NCBI GenBank assembly: GCA_900184925.1
Contig: FXYJ02000003.1
Location: 310,001 to 374,000 of the forward strand
Direction: 5' to 3'
DNA length: 64,000 nucleotides
Source: Ruminococcaceae bacterium HV4-5-B5C
GTDB lineage: Bacteria > Bacillota > Clostridia > Oscillospirales > Acutalibacteraceae
Position numbers and translations under genes: made by a program. A model generated the notes under the pieces. That model did no database searches, was not told the DNA's origin, and saw only the letters and a program-made list of their open reading frames with translations. Positions within the stretch are counted from its first letter, which is position 1. The number at the start of each line of letters is the position of its first letter. Shown one piece after another: positions 1 through 8,966 of the stretch.

Positions 1-234
1 TACGACCGCATGGGCATCGACAATGAGTATACGGAAATCCTCGGCATCAAGGTGCCTGTCCTGACAATTCCGGTCAAGCCCGGAAGAAACCTCGCTGTTA
101 TCATCGAGGTCGCCGCCATGAACAACCGCCAGAAGAAGATGGGTTACAACGCGGCGCAGGACCTTCTGAAAAACCTCGGCCTCGACACCGACGCCATGCC
201 TCCGACGGAAACGGAATTGAAGTTGAATTTCTAA
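1..234 (+). CDS. hprK: HPr kinase/phosphorylase, C-terminal end (partial)
   Basis: The reading frame is already open at base 1, so only the last 77 codons are present. The tail matches the conserved C-terminal region of HprK ([10 protein letters not shown], then IPVRPGRN-like IPVKPGRN, then EVAAMNNR and MGYNAA), which follows the P-loop kinase core. HprK phosphorylates HPr at serine in the PTS system and drives carbon catabolite repression in Firmicutes. It heads the block that continues with a PHP phosphatase, murB, rapZ and whiA. The start and catalytic P-loop lie outside the window. Confidence 0.93.
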   Translation, partial: YDRMGIDNEYTEILGIKVPVLTIPVKPGRNLAVIIEVAAMNNRQKKMGYNAAQDLLKNLGLDTDAMPPTETELKLNF

Positions 235-278
235 TAAAGACAGTAACAGCACGGAAGAATAAACGGAGAAAGGGAAAC

Positions 279-1052
279 ATGAAGTTAATCGCAGATACCC
301 ACACGCACACGATTGCATCAACGCACGCATACAGTACCCTGCAGGAGAATGTCAGTGCCGCCGCGAAAATGGGCCTTTATGCCCTTGCCGTGACTGATCA
401 CGGCGCTTTAATGCCCGGTGCCCCGGGCCGGTGGTACTTTGAAAACCTGCGCGTTGTCCCGCGGAAGCTCGACGGAGTGCTTGTGCTCCGCGGGGAAGAA
501 GCAGATCTGGTTGACGCGGAAGGACATACCGACCTCATCCCAACCGACCTCGAGACGCTCGACTGGGTGGTCGCGTCCATCCACCGGCAGGTTTTCCGCC
601 GCTACGTCCCCGTCGGAAACGGGTTCCGGCCCGTTGAGCTGCCGGGTCCGGCGACGAAGGAAGAAGTAACGCAGGCATGGCTGAACATCGCGAAGAATCC
701 CCGCGTCAATGTAATCGGCCACAGCGGAACAGCGGAATATCCCTATGATTACGAAACGGTGATCCCGGAATTCGGCAGAAACGCGAAGCTTGTGGAGCTG
801 AACGAAAGCACGTTTTCCGGGCGGAAAAGCTCCGTTCCGAACTGCAGGGCCATCATGGAGCTCTGCAAAAAGTGCGGTGTGCCGATCATCGTGAACAGCG
901 ATGCGCATTTTTCGACGCGGATCGGTTGTTTCCCCAACAGTCTCCGGCTGCTTGAGGAGATCGGTTTCCCGGAAGAACTTGTGGTCAATTCCAGCGCGGA
1001 GCGTTTTGAAGCATACCTCAGGGAATACACGGGCGTTTTCCGCGGTGAATAA
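279..1052 (+). CDS. PHP-domain phosphatase (YcdX-like)
   Basis: This 257-residue protein is a complete PHP-domain metal-dependent phosphohydrolase. Visible metal ligands are HTH at residues 8-10, DH at 40-41, E73/E74 in RGEEAD, H102 in SIHRQVF, H148-region HSG, and the NSDAH motif near residue 206. Together they fit a trinuclear metal site. The closest family I recognise is E. coli YcdX, sharing the ASTHAYSTL segment after the first His pair. The exact substrate is unknown; histidinol-phosphatase activity is possible from the fold alone but unlikely here. A GGAGA ribosome site precedes the ATG. It sits 44 bases after hprK and 13 before murB, so it is probably in the same operon. Confidence 0.88.
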   Translation: MKLIADTHTHTIASTHAYSTLQENVSAAAKMGLYALAVTDHGALMPGAPGRWYFENLRVVPRKLDGVLVLRGEEADLVDAEGHTDLIPTDLETLDWVVASIHRQVFRRYVPVGNGFRPVELPGPATKEEVTQAWLNIAKNPRVNVIGHSGTAEYPYDYETVIPEFGRNAKLVELNESTFSGRKSSVPNCRAIMELCKKCGVPIIVNSDAHFSTRIGCFPNSLRLLEEIGFPEELVVNSSAERFEAYLREYTGVFRGE

Positions 1053-1065
1053 AACGGAGGGTTCC

Positions 1066-1974
1066 ATGAACAGACTGGAAGAACTGGGAGAATACGCGCG
1101 GTCGCTTGGCTGCGCGGTGAGCTTCGGCGAACCGATGAACCGTCACACCACGTTCCGCATCGGCGGACCGGCGGATCTCTTTCTCACCGCGGACGACACG
1201 CAGGTTCTGCAAAAGCTTTGCAGGCGATCGTCGGAGACGGGGGTGCGCGTAACGGTGCTCGGCAACGGTTCCAATCTTCTTGTTTCCGACGCGGGCATCC
1301 GCGGAGCCGTGTTCCAGCTCGGCGGAAAATTCAGGGAGATCGCCCTGTGCGGCGAAACGTCTGTACGCTGCGGCGCGGGGGCTTCACTCGCCTCACTCTG
1401 CAGCTTTGCGAAAAGCCGGTCGCTTACCGGAATGGAATTTGCCTGGGGAATCCCCGGCTCCGCAGGCGGCGCAGCCTTTATGAATGCGGGCGCTTATGAA
1501 CACTGTATGGCCGAGGTGGTCTCTTCCTGTTCACATGTGACGCGGGACGGCGGCTGCGGAACGCTCCGCGGGGAAGACCTGCGCTACGGGTACCGCCGCA
1601 GCGCCTATGCGGAAAACGGATGCATCGTCACCTCCGTGAAGGTCGATTTGAAGCGCGGCGACCCCGAAGCCATCGCGGCGAGGATGGACGAACTGTATGC
1701 CCGCCGCAAAAGCAAGCAGCCGCTTGAGCTGCCGAGCGCGGGCAGCGTCTTCAAACGGCCGGAAGGTCATTACGCCGGCACGCTGATTGAGCAGTGCGGC
1801 CTCAAGGGCCGGCGCGTCGGCGGAGCGGCCGTCAGCGAAAAGCACGCAGGCTTCATTGTGAACCTCGGCGGCGCGACCTGCGGGGATGTGCGCGGGCTCA
1901 TTGAGGTGATCCGGGAAACGGTACTGCGCGAGACCGGCGTGGAGCTGGAGTGCGAAATCAAAACAGCGGAGTGA
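1066..1974 (+). CDS. murB: UDP-N-acetylenolpyruvoylglucosamine reductase
   Basis: MurB is the FAD- and NADPH-dependent cytosolic enzyme that makes UDP-MurNAc for peptidoglycan. The ATG at 1066 follows GGAGG and gives 302 residues, the normal length. The frame is open upstream to 901 but that part overlaps the PHP gene and is not needed. Seen in order: an N-terminal NRHTTFRIGGPA segment, the FAD-binding VLGNGSNLL, GMEFAWGIPGS, NAGAYE, then the C-terminal SAGSVFKRP and a conserved LIEQCGLKG. It lies between the PHP gene and rapZ with short gaps, consistent with one operon. Confidence 0.96.
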   Translation: MNRLEELGEYARSLGCAVSFGEPMNRHTTFRIGGPADLFLTADDTQVLQKLCRRSSETGVRVTVLGNGSNLLVSDAGIRGAVFQLGGKFREIALCGETSVRCGAGASLASLCSFAKSRSLTGMEFAWGIPGSAGGAAFMNAGAYEHCMAEVVSSCSHVTRDGGCGTLRGEDLRYGYRRSAYAENGCIVTSVKVDLKRGDPEAIAARMDELYARRKSKQPLELPSAGSVFKRPEGHYAGTLIEQCGLKGRRVGGAAVSEKHAGFIVNLGGATCGDVRGLIEVIRETVLRETGVELECEIKTAE

Positions 1975-2005
1975 TCTCTGCGGGAAGCGGAAAGAGGAAA
2001 AAAGC

Positions 2006-2866
2006 ATGGATTTCATCATTGTAACGGGGCTTTCCGGCGCCGGAAAAACACGCGCCATCAACGCGCTGGAGGATATCGGTTTCTTTTGCGCCGATAATAT
2101 TCCGCCGCAGCTGATCCAGACGTTTTACGAAATGACGCAGCAGTCGCACGGTTCACTGTCGCACGTGGCGGTCGTCACCGATATCCGCGGGGGGGACATG
2201 TTCTCGACACTCCTCTCCACGCTCGACCAGATGGACGCGGAGCGCAAGGAATACAAGATTCTGTTCCTTGACGCGAGCGACTATGTGCTCATCAACCGCT
2301 TTAAGGAAACGAGGCGGAAGCACCCGCTTGCCGACAACTGCCTCGGTTCGCTCGATCAGGCCGTGAAGCTGGAACGCGACGTGCTCCGTCCGGTCAAGGA
2401 GCGCGCGGATTATATTATCGACTCCTCCTACCTTTCTCCCGCACAGCTCAAGGAGCGCATCTCAAGCCTGTTTCTCGGCGACGCGTCGGATGCGATGAAA
2501 ATCCACTGCATTTCGTTCGGGTTTAAGTTCGGCATGCCGACGGAGGCCGACCTTGTGTTCGATGTGCGCTGCCTGCCGAACCCGTTTTATGTTGAGGACC
2601 TCAAGCATCTGACAGGCCTTGACAAACCGGTGCAGGACTATGTTCTGCGCTCGGAGGAGACGAAAGGGTTCGTTTCGCGCCTGTTCAGCCTTGTCGACTA
2701 CATGATTCCCCTGTACTGTAACGAGGGCAAGAGCCAGCTCGTCATCGCCATCGGCTGTACCGGAGGCCACCACCGTTCGGTCACTCTGGCACAGGTTCTT
2801 TATGAGCATCTGCTCGGGCAGAATCTGCGTGCGAGTGTCAATCACCGGGACATTCAGAGAAAATAG
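2006..2866 (+). CDS. rapZ: RapZ/YvcJ family nucleotide-binding adapter
   Basis: This 286-residue P-loop protein has Walker A GLSGAGKT at residues 8-15, the CADNIPP segment, and the conserved C-terminal AIGCTGGHHRSV. These are the hallmarks of RapZ (E. coli RNase adapter sensing GlcN6P) and YvcJ of Bacillus, which hydrolyses GTP. In Firmicutes the role is less defined and linked to competence and cell-wall metabolism. The gene sits 31 bases after murB and 12 before whiA. The usual intervening gene yvcK/glmR, found between yvcJ and whiA in Bacillus, is absent. Confidence 0.94.
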   Translation: MDFIIVTGLSGAGKTRAINALEDIGFFCADNIPPQLIQTFYEMTQQSHGSLSHVAVVTDIRGGDMFSTLLSTLDQMDAERKEYKILFLDASDYVLINRFKETRRKHPLADNCLGSLDQAVKLERDVLRPVKERADYIIDSSYLSPAQLKERISSLFLGDASDAMKIHCISFGFKFGMPTEADLVFDVRCLPNPFYVEDLKHLTGLDKPVQDYVLRSEETKGFVSRLFSLVDYMIPLYCNEGKSQLVIAIGCTGGHHRSVTLAQVLYEHLLGQNLRASVNHRDIQRK

Positions 2867-2878
2867 CGGAGGCACGAA

Positions 2879-3790
2879 ATGTCTTTTGCATCCGATACCA
2901 AAAAAGAACTGTGCAAAATCAAGCCGCAGCGTTGCTGCCGGAAGGCGGAATGCTACGGCCTGCTTTTATTTGGACGCAGTTTTTCCCCGCAGGCGGTCTC
3001 CCTGACGACGGAAAGCCTCGCGGCCGCTCATCTTGCCGCTGAATTTGCCGCCGAAGTTGCGGGCGCCGTTATGGACATTTCAGTGCCGCAGACGAGCCGG
3101 AAGGACGCCGTCTGCACTGTTTCCGCCGTGGGGGAGGAACAGGCCGCTAAGGTGCTGGCATGCTTTGGGCACTCCGGGCATGAGATCAGCCTGCGCATTG
3201 GCTTTGCAAACCTCGAGAACGACTGCTGCCACGCGGCTTTTCTGCGCGGCGTGTTCCTCGCCTGCGGCACAGTGACCGCGCCGGAACGGGAATACCGCCT
3301 CGAATTCGCCGTGCCGTACATGAACCTTGCGAACGACCTCGCGGGCTGCATCCGCGACGTTCTGGAGATTGACCTTGAGCCGCGCGTATCCCGCCGGAAG
3401 GGCGCCTTCGTGGTGTACGTCAAGGGAGGTTCCCGTGTGGCGGATCTCCTGACGTTCCTCGGCGCACCCGATGCGGCGATGGAGCTGCTGCAGGTACGGA
3501 TGCTCAAGGACCTGCGCAACATGGTGAACCGCCAGACGAACTTTGAGACGGCAAACCTTGAGAAGACGGCGTCGGCGGCGGCACAGGAGGTGCTTGCCAT
3601 CGAAAAGATCCGGAGCAGCGGCAAGCTTTCCGCTCTGCCGGACGATCTTCGGGAGCTTGCGTCGCTCCGCCTGCAGTACCCGGAGATGTCGCTGCGTGAA
3701 CTCGGGCAGCAGCTGTCTGCTCCGCTGAGCCGTTCCGGTGTGCATCACAGGCTCCAGAGAATTCTTGATTTTGCAGAGAAAATCCGGTGA
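2879..3790 (+). CDS. whiA: DNA-binding protein WhiA
   Basis: WhiA is a 303-residue protein combining an N-terminal fold related to LAGLIDADG homing endonucleases with a C-terminal helix-turn-helix. The start MSFASDTKKEL, the RGVFLACGT segment and the C-terminal PEMSLRELGQ with SGVHHRL match the family. In Streptomyces it controls sporulation septation. In Bacillus it affects division and chromosome segregation without acting as a clear regulator. The SD-like GCGGAGG lies just before the ATG. Its stop overlaps a GTG that could start the next gene. Confidence 0.95.
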   Translation: MSFASDTKKELCKIKPQRCCRKAECYGLLLFGRSFSPQAVSLTTESLAAAHLAAEFAAEVAGAVMDISVPQTSRKDAVCTVSAVGEEQAAKVLACFGHSGHEISLRIGFANLENDCCHAAFLRGVFLACGTVTAPEREYRLEFAVPYMNLANDLAGCIRDVLEIDLEPRVSRRKGAFVVYVKGGSRVADLLTFLGAPDAAMELLQVRMLKDLRNMVNRQTNFETANLEKTASAAAQEVLAIEKIRSSGKLSALPDDLRELASLRLQYPEMSLRELGQQLSAPLSRSGVHHRLQRILDFAEKIR

Positions 3791-3801
3791 CGGGGTGGAT
3801 T

Positions 3802-4161
3802 ATGGTGAAATACGAATGGCTTGACGCCTTCTGCCTTGCGAAAAAGGGCGTTTCGAAAGATTACCAGCCGGACTGGCAGGCGACGCGCTATAAGATCGGG
3901 GACAAAATGTTTGCCATGGTCGGCGGCGACCGCGAGGGAAAGCCGATTATCACCGTGAAGCTGGAGCCGGACTTCAGCAGCTTCCTGAGGCAGAACTTTT
4001 CCGACATCGTGCCCGGCTATTACATGAACAAGGAGCATTGGAGTTCGCTGTACCTCGGGGGCAGCGTTCCGGACGATATCCTGAGGGAAATGCTCGACCG
4101 TGCCTACCTTCTTGTGCTCGGCGGGTTCAGCGCAAAGAAACGGAAAGAAATTTTGGAGTAA
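3802..4161 (+). CDS. MmcQ/YjbR family protein
   Basis: The 119-residue product has the features of the MmcQ/YjbR (CyaY-like fold) family: an early W-L-D-AFCLAKKG segment, YKIGDKMFAMV, ITVKLEPD, PGYYMNKEHW and a C-terminal S-KKRKEIL. Family members are small, single-domain proteins of unclear biochemical role, often annotated as DNA-binding. I chose the ATG at 3802 because a GGGGTGG lies directly before it. A GTG at 3787 overlapping the whiA stop is the alternative. It ends 17 bases before dnaE. Confidence 0.85.
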   Translation: MVKYEWLDAFCLAKKGVSKDYQPDWQATRYKIGDKMFAMVGGDREGKPIITVKLEPDFSSFLRQNFSDIVPGYYMNKEHWSSLYLGGSVPDDILREMLDRAYLLVLGGFSAKKRKEILE

Positions 4162-4178
4162 GGGGGTGTGGCGCCGTT

Positions 4179-7100
4179 ATGTTTGTTCATCTTCACGTCC
4201 ACAGCGAATACAGCCTGCTCGACGGGGCCTGCCGCATCAGTCAGCTTGTCGACACGGCGGCACAGCGGGGAATGCCTGCAGTTGCCGTAACCGACCACGG
4301 CGTGATGTACGGCGCCATCGACTTTTATAAGGCGGCAAAGGCGCGCGGGATCAAGCCGATCATCGGGTGCGAGGTCTATGTGGCACAGCGTACACGGTTC
4401 GACCGCGTACATGAGCTGGATTCCGAAAACCGCCATCTTGTCCTTCTCTGTGAAAACGATACGGGCTACCGCAACCTGATTGCCATGGTATCGAAGGCGT
4501 GGACAGAGGGCTTTTACTCCAAGCCGCGCGTCGACTTCGAATTGCTGGAACAGCATCACGAGGGGCTGATCGCCCTTTCGGCATGTCTTGCGGGCGAAGT
4601 CGCGCGCGACCTGACCGCGGGGGATTACGAAGGCGCGAAAGCTGCGGCACTCCATTATGACGCAATCTTCGGAAGGGGAAACTTTTACCTTGAACTGCAG
4701 GATCATGGCCTGCGCGAGCAGAAAGCGATCAATCCTTCCATCGTCCGCATTGCGCGGGAAACCGGCATCCCTCTTGTCCTGACGAACGACTGCCACTACA
4801 TTAACCCCGAGGACAGCACGATGCACCGCATCCTGCTCTGCATCCAGACGAACCATACCATCGAGGACAAGGACGGCATGGAGTTCGGCAGCGACCAGTT
4901 CTATTTTAAGACGGAAGAGGAAATGCGCGCGCTGTTCCCGCAGGTGCCGGAGGCAGCCGACAACACGGTCAAAATTGCGGAGCGCTGCAACGTCGAGTTC
5001 GAGTTCGGCAAAACAAAGCTGCCGCGGTTCGACACGCCGACCGGCGAAGAAAACGTGGCCTACTTCCGCCGCCTCTGCTCCGAGGGACTTTGCCGCCGCT
5101 ACGGCGAGAATCCGGAACAGCCCCTCCGTGACCGGCTTGAGTACGAACTCGGCACCATCGAAAAGATGGGCTATGTCAACTATTACCTCATTGTGCACGA
5201 TTTTGTCCGCCACGCGAAGGAAGTCGGTATTCCGGTCGGGCCGGGGCGAGGTTCGGGCGCCGGGAGCCTCGCGGCGTACTGCATCGGCATCACGGGTATC
5301 GACCCCATCCGCTACAATCTGCTGTTTGAGCGGTTCCTTAATCCGGAGCGCGTCAGCATGCCGGACTTCGACATCGACTTTGCCGACGACCGCAGGCCGG
5401 AGATGATCGATTATGTCATCGAAAAATACGGAGCCGACCATGTGGCGCAGATTGTTACGTTCGGCACCATGGCGGCGCGCGGTTCCATCCGTGACGTCGG
5501 CCGGGCAATGGCGATTCCATACGCCGCGGTGGACGAGATTGCGAAGCTTGTACCGTCGGAGCCGAACATTACGCTCGACAAGGCGCTCGAGGCATCCGGC
5601 GAACTGAAGCACCGCTACGACTCCGACCCGCAGGTGAAAAAACTCATCGACATGGCGCGGCGGCTCGAGGGAATGCCCCGCAATGCCTCGACGCACGCGG
5701 CCGGCGTCGTCATTACGGACAGGCCCGTCGCGGACTATGTCCCGCTCGCAAAGAACGGCGACTCTACTGTGACGCAGTACACCATGACGGCCCTGGAAGA
5801 GCTGGGCCTTCTGAAAATGGATTTTCTCGGTCTGCGGAACCTTTCGGTCATCCGCAGTGCGCAGGACATGATCGGGAAACAGGAGCCGGGTTTCCGAATC
5901 GAGAATATCCCGATGGACGACCGGGAGGTTTTCTCCATGCTCTCTTCCGGCGCCACCGACGGCGTGTTCCAGTTCGAATCCGGAGGAATGCGGAACGTCA
6001 TCGTGCAGCTGCGCCCGGACAGCGTCGAAGACCTCATCGCCGTGATTTCACTTTACCGCCCCGGTCCGATGGAGTCGATCCCGCGTTACCTTGAAAACCG
6101 TCACAATCCGGCGAAGATCACATACCGCCATCCGCTGCTGGAGGATATCCTCAGTGTCACAAACGGCTGCATCGTCTACCAGGAGCAGGTGATGCAGATT
6201 TTCCGTACGCTTGCGGGTTATTCGCTCGGCCGCGCCGATATTGTCCGCCGCGCAATGAGTAAAAAGAAGAAGGAAGTCATGGCCCGCGAAAAGGAAATCT
6301 TTATTCACGGACTGACCGACGAGAGCGGAAAAGTCGTCGTCGAAGGCTGTGTGCGCCGAGGTGTGAACGAAGCGACAGCCGAAGCGGTCTACGGAGAAAT
6401 GGCAAGCTTCGCTTCTTACGCGTTCAACAAATCCCACGCGGCGGCGTATGCCGTCGTCAGCTACCAGACGGCGTGGCTCAAATGCCACTGGCCGCGCGAG
6501 TACATGGCGGCGCTGCTGACGAGTGTGCTCGACAACACCAACAAGCTTTCAGCGTATATCGCGGAATGCCTGCGGCTCGGCATCCGCGTTCTGCCGCCGC
6601 AGGTCAACGAAAGCGGGAGCGGCTTTACCGTCTCCGGGAAGGACATCCGCTTCGGGCTGCTGGCGATCCGGAACCTCGGGAAGGGCTTTATCGATCAGCT
6701 GGTGACGGACCGAGAAACGAAGGGCCCGTTTTCGTCTTTCTTTGATTTCTGCAAACGGAGGTACGACGGATTGAACCGCCGTACGCTCGAAAGCCTTGTG
6801 AAGAGCGGAGCGCTTGACGGTCTCGGGCTGAATCGGCGCCAGATGCTCACCGGGTCGGAGTCCGTACTTGATTTCCTTGCGGAGGATAAAAAGCAGAACG
6901 TCGAGGGCCAGATCGGCTTTTTTGACGCTGCGGAAAAAGCGGGGCAGGAAGAATTCCGCGTCGGCGCAATGCCGGAGTTTAACCTGACCGACAAGCTCGA
7001 CATGGAAAAGGAAGTCACGGGTATGTATCTTTCGAGTCACCCGATGGCGGCTTATGCAGACCGCTATGCGGAGTTCAGAGCCGTGCGCATCGGTGATATC

Positions 7101-7673
7101 CTCGAGGAAGCGAAGGAAGGGAACGGCGAACTGCGGGACGGCGCTTCCGTCACAGTGCTCGGCATCATCACCAAGGTGCGCCTCAAGGTTACGAAAAGCA
7201 ACAGCACTATGGCATTCGTCACTCTCGAGGACCTTTACGGTTCCATTCAGGTTCTCGTGTTTCCCAAAACGCTGGCGGAACGAGCCGAGTTGATTGCCGA
7301 GGGAAAAATTGTGAAGCTGTACGCCCGCATCAGCGTGCGGGACGAGAGCGAGGCCGAGCTTGTCTGCCAGACGGTTTCGGAGATTCCGGAGCCGGGGAGG
7401 GAAGGCACACCGGGAAAAGACGCGCAGCCGCACACCAGACCGGGCCTTTACCTGAAAGTTTCCGGGGAGGACGACCCGGCTTACCGCAAAGCCATGAAGT
7501 ATCTTGCTGTTTTTGACGGGACAACCCCGCTTTACCTCTACTTCAGCGACCGGAAAAAGCTGATGGCGGCGCCTGTGTCCAAACGTGTCAGCGTGAACGA
7601 TATTCTCCTGCGGGAATTGAAAAAGGTGCTCGGGGATGGAAATGTAGCCCTAATCGGCGGTTTGCAACAATAG
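4179..7673 (+). CDS. dnaE: DNA polymerase III subunit alpha (DnaE)
   Basis: This 1164-residue protein is the DnaE-type replicative polymerase subunit, not PolC. The N-terminal PHP domain begins HLHVHSEYSLLDGA. The catalytic core shows GPGRGSGAGSLAAY, the paired aspartates of PDFDIDF (D398, D400) and the third Asp in LKMDFLGL (D548). A tandem HhH region follows, and an OB-fold lies at roughly residues 985-1060. In Firmicutes DnaE extends RNA primers on the lagging strand before PolC takes over. The ATG at 4179 follows AGGGGGTG. The frame is open back to 4038 but overlaps the MmcQ gene and lacks a ribosome site. Confidence 0.97.
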   Translation: MFVHLHVHSEYSLLDGACRISQLVDTAAQRGMPAVAVTDHGVMYGAIDFYKAAKARGIKPIIGCEVYVAQRTRFDRVHELDSENRHLVLLCENDTGYRNLIAMVSKAWTEGFYSKPRVDFELLEQHHEGLIALSACLAGEVARDLTAGDYEGAKAAALHYDAIFGRGNFYLELQDHGLREQKAINPSIVRIARETGIPLVLTNDCHYINPEDSTMHRILLCIQTNHTIEDKDGMEFGSDQFYFKTEEEMRALFPQVPEAADNTVKIAERCNVEFEFGKTKLPRFDTPTGEENVAYFRRLCSEGLCRRYGENPEQPLRDRLEYELGTIEKMGYVNYYLIVHDFVRHAKEVGIPVGPGRGSGAGSLAAYCIGITGIDPIRYNLLFERFLNPERVSMPDFDIDFADDRRPEMIDYVIEKYGADHVAQIVTFGTMAARGSIRDVGRAMAIPYAAVDEIAKLVPSEPNITLDKALEASGELKHRYDSDPQVKKLIDMARRLEGMPRNASTHAAGVVITDRPVADYVPLAKNGDSTVTQYTMTALEELGLLKMDFLGLRNLSVIRSAQDMIGKQEPGFRIENIPMDDREVFSMLSSGATDGVFQFESGGMRNVIVQLRPDSVEDLIAVISLYRPGPMESIPRYLENRHNPAKITYRHPLLEDILSVTNGCIVYQEQVMQIFRTLAGYSLGRADIVRRAMSKKKKEVMAREKEIFIHGLTDESGKVVVEGCVRRGVNEATAEAVYGEMASFASYAFNKSHAAAYAVVSYQTAWLKCHWPREYMAALLTSVLDNTNKLSAYIAECLRLGIRVLPPQVNESGSGFTVSGKDIRFGLLAIRNLGKGFIDQLVTDRETKGPFSSFFDFCKRRYDGLNRRTLESLVKSGALDGLGLNRRQMLTGSESVLDFLAEDKKQNVEGQIGFFDAAEKAGQEEFRVGAMPEFNLTDKLDMEKEVTGMYLSSHPMAAYADRYAEFRAVRIGDILEEAKEGNGELRDGASVTVLGIITKVRLKVTKSNSTMAFVTLEDLYGSIQVLVFPKTLAERAELIAEGKIVKLYARISVRDESEAELVCQTVSEIPEPGREGTPGKDAQPHTRPGLYLKVSGEDDPAYRKAMKYLAVFDGTTPLYLYFSDRKKLMAAPVSKRVSVNDILLRELKKVLGDGNVALIGGLQQ

Positions 7674-7708
7674 TCCATATAGGGGATAAGATAATCCATA
7701 TTTTTGTA

Positions 7709-7738
7709 TTGCTACGGTTTTAACATATCGCTTATAAT
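7709..7738 (+). promoter_or_regulatory. Sigma-A promoter of pfkA
   Basis: A -35 TTGCTA (7709-7714), 18-base spacer and perfect -10 TATAAT (7733-7738) lie in the 181-base gap after dnaE. This gives pfkA its own promoter and a leader of about 110 bases. Confidence 0.65.
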
Positions 7739-7854
7739 AGAAACAGAAGTCGGCAGATGCCGTGAGGGAATGACGCATGCGCAGATGTGACAAATTGCGG
7801 CATACTGCAAACCCGTTCGACACGGGGAGAATGCAAACTACAGGAGGAATCAGC

Positions 7855-8823
7855 ATGGCTTTGAAATCCATTGCCGTTTTGACGAGCGGCGGCGACGCGC
7901 CGGGCATGAATGCTGCGGTAAGGGCGGTCGTCAGAACGGGCCTTTCCTACGGGATGCGCGTCGTGGGAGTGTTAAGAGGTTACAACGGCCTTTTGAACGG
8001 CGAGATCATGGAAATGAATCTCCGTTCGGTTTCCGATATCATCCACCGCGGCGGCACAATTCTTTACACAGCGCGCAGCCCTGAATTCAACACGCCGGAA
8101 GGTGTGGAGAAGGCGGCGGAAAGCTGCCGGAAGATGGGCATCGACGGCGTCGTTGTCATCGGCGGCGACGGATCGTTCCGCGGCGCGCGCGACCTGACCC
8201 ATGCCGGAATTCCGTGCATCGGTGTGCCGGGTACCATCGATAACGACATCGCTTCGAGCGAATACACCATCGGCTTTGACACGGCCATGAACACAGCCGT
8301 CGAAATGGTCGACCGCCTGCGCGACACCATGGAATCCCACGACCGCTGCAGTGTGGTGGAAGTTATGGGCCGCCGCTGCGGAGATCTTGCTCTGCAGACG
8401 GGCATTGCCGTCGGCGCGACGAGCATCCTTGTGCCGGAAGTGCCGTACGATTTCCATAAGGATATCGTTGACCGCATGACCTTTACCCAGAAAACCGGCA
8501 AGAAGCACTTTATCATTATTGTCGCCGAAGGCGTCGGCGGAGTGGAAAAGCTTGCCAAGGATATTGAAGAGACCACCGGCATTGAGACGAGGGCTACCGT
8601 CCTCGGTCATGTGCAGCGCGGCGGATCGCCGTCACTTCGCGACCGCGTCGTCGGCAGCCAGATGGGTGCCGTGGCGGCAAAACTGCTTTATGACGGCAAG
8701 AGCAACCGTGTCGTTGTGCAGCGTGAGGGCCGCATTGTCGACCTCGACATTACGGAGGCTCTCGACATGAAGCGCGTTTTTGACAAGGAACTGTACGATA
8801 TCGCTCTGCGCATTTCCATCTGA
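7855..8823 (+). CDS. pfkA: ATP-dependent 6-phosphofructokinase
   Basis: PfkA commits fructose-6-phosphate to glycolysis. The 322-residue length is typical of bacterial group A enzymes. The nucleotide-binding GGDGS at residues 103-107 carries Gly at the position that distinguishes ATP-dependent from PPi-dependent enzymes. The catalytic PGTIDNDI is at 125-132, also of the ATP type. MGRRCGDLA and GHVQRGG are also conserved. The ATG at 7855 follows AGGAGG; the open frame back to 7777 has no ribosome site. Pyruvate kinase, the common partner, is not adjacent. Confidence 0.97.
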   Translation: MALKSIAVLTSGGDAPGMNAAVRAVVRTGLSYGMRVVGVLRGYNGLLNGEIMEMNLRSVSDIIHRGGTILYTARSPEFNTPEGVEKAAESCRKMGIDGVVVIGGDGSFRGARDLTHAGIPCIGVPGTIDNDIASSEYTIGFDTAMNTAVEMVDRLRDTMESHDRCSVVEVMGRRCGDLALQTGIAVGATSILVPEVPYDFHKDIVDRMTFTQKTGKKHFIIIVAEGVGGVEKLAKDIEETTGIETRATVLGHVQRGGSPSLRDRVVGSQMGAVAAKLLYDGKSNRVVVQREGRIVDLDITEALDMKRVFDKELYDIALRISI

Positions 8824-8831
8824 CTTCAGTC

Positions 8832-8889
8832 TGCGGAACGCGAGGTTCCGCATAGGGGGCCGGCGGCATGATGATTGCCGCCGGCCCCC
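8832..8889 (+). terminator. Tandem hairpins after pfkA
   Basis: Two perfect inverted repeats follow each other. TGCGGAAC/GTTCCGCA spans 8832-8852. A 13-bp GC-rich stem (8855-8867 with 8877-8889, loop ATGATGATT) follows. There is no T-run, so termination may be inefficient or the stems may protect the 3' end. Confidence 0.55.
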
Positions 8890-8966
8890 TTGCAATCCCT
8901 CCGCATTTCGCGTAGGATGGATGGGAGGGCTTTTGAAACCGACCCGGAATGGGAGGAGTTTTTTGA

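Noticed and set aside
4038..4178. Upstream extension of the dnaE frame
   Set aside because: It overlaps the MmcQ gene, lacks a ribosome site, and the PHP domain starts directly at the ATG at 4179.
4104..5696. A 530-codon minus-strand frame within dnaE
   Set aside because: It is fully antisense to conserved DnaE catalytic regions and has no recognisable domain.
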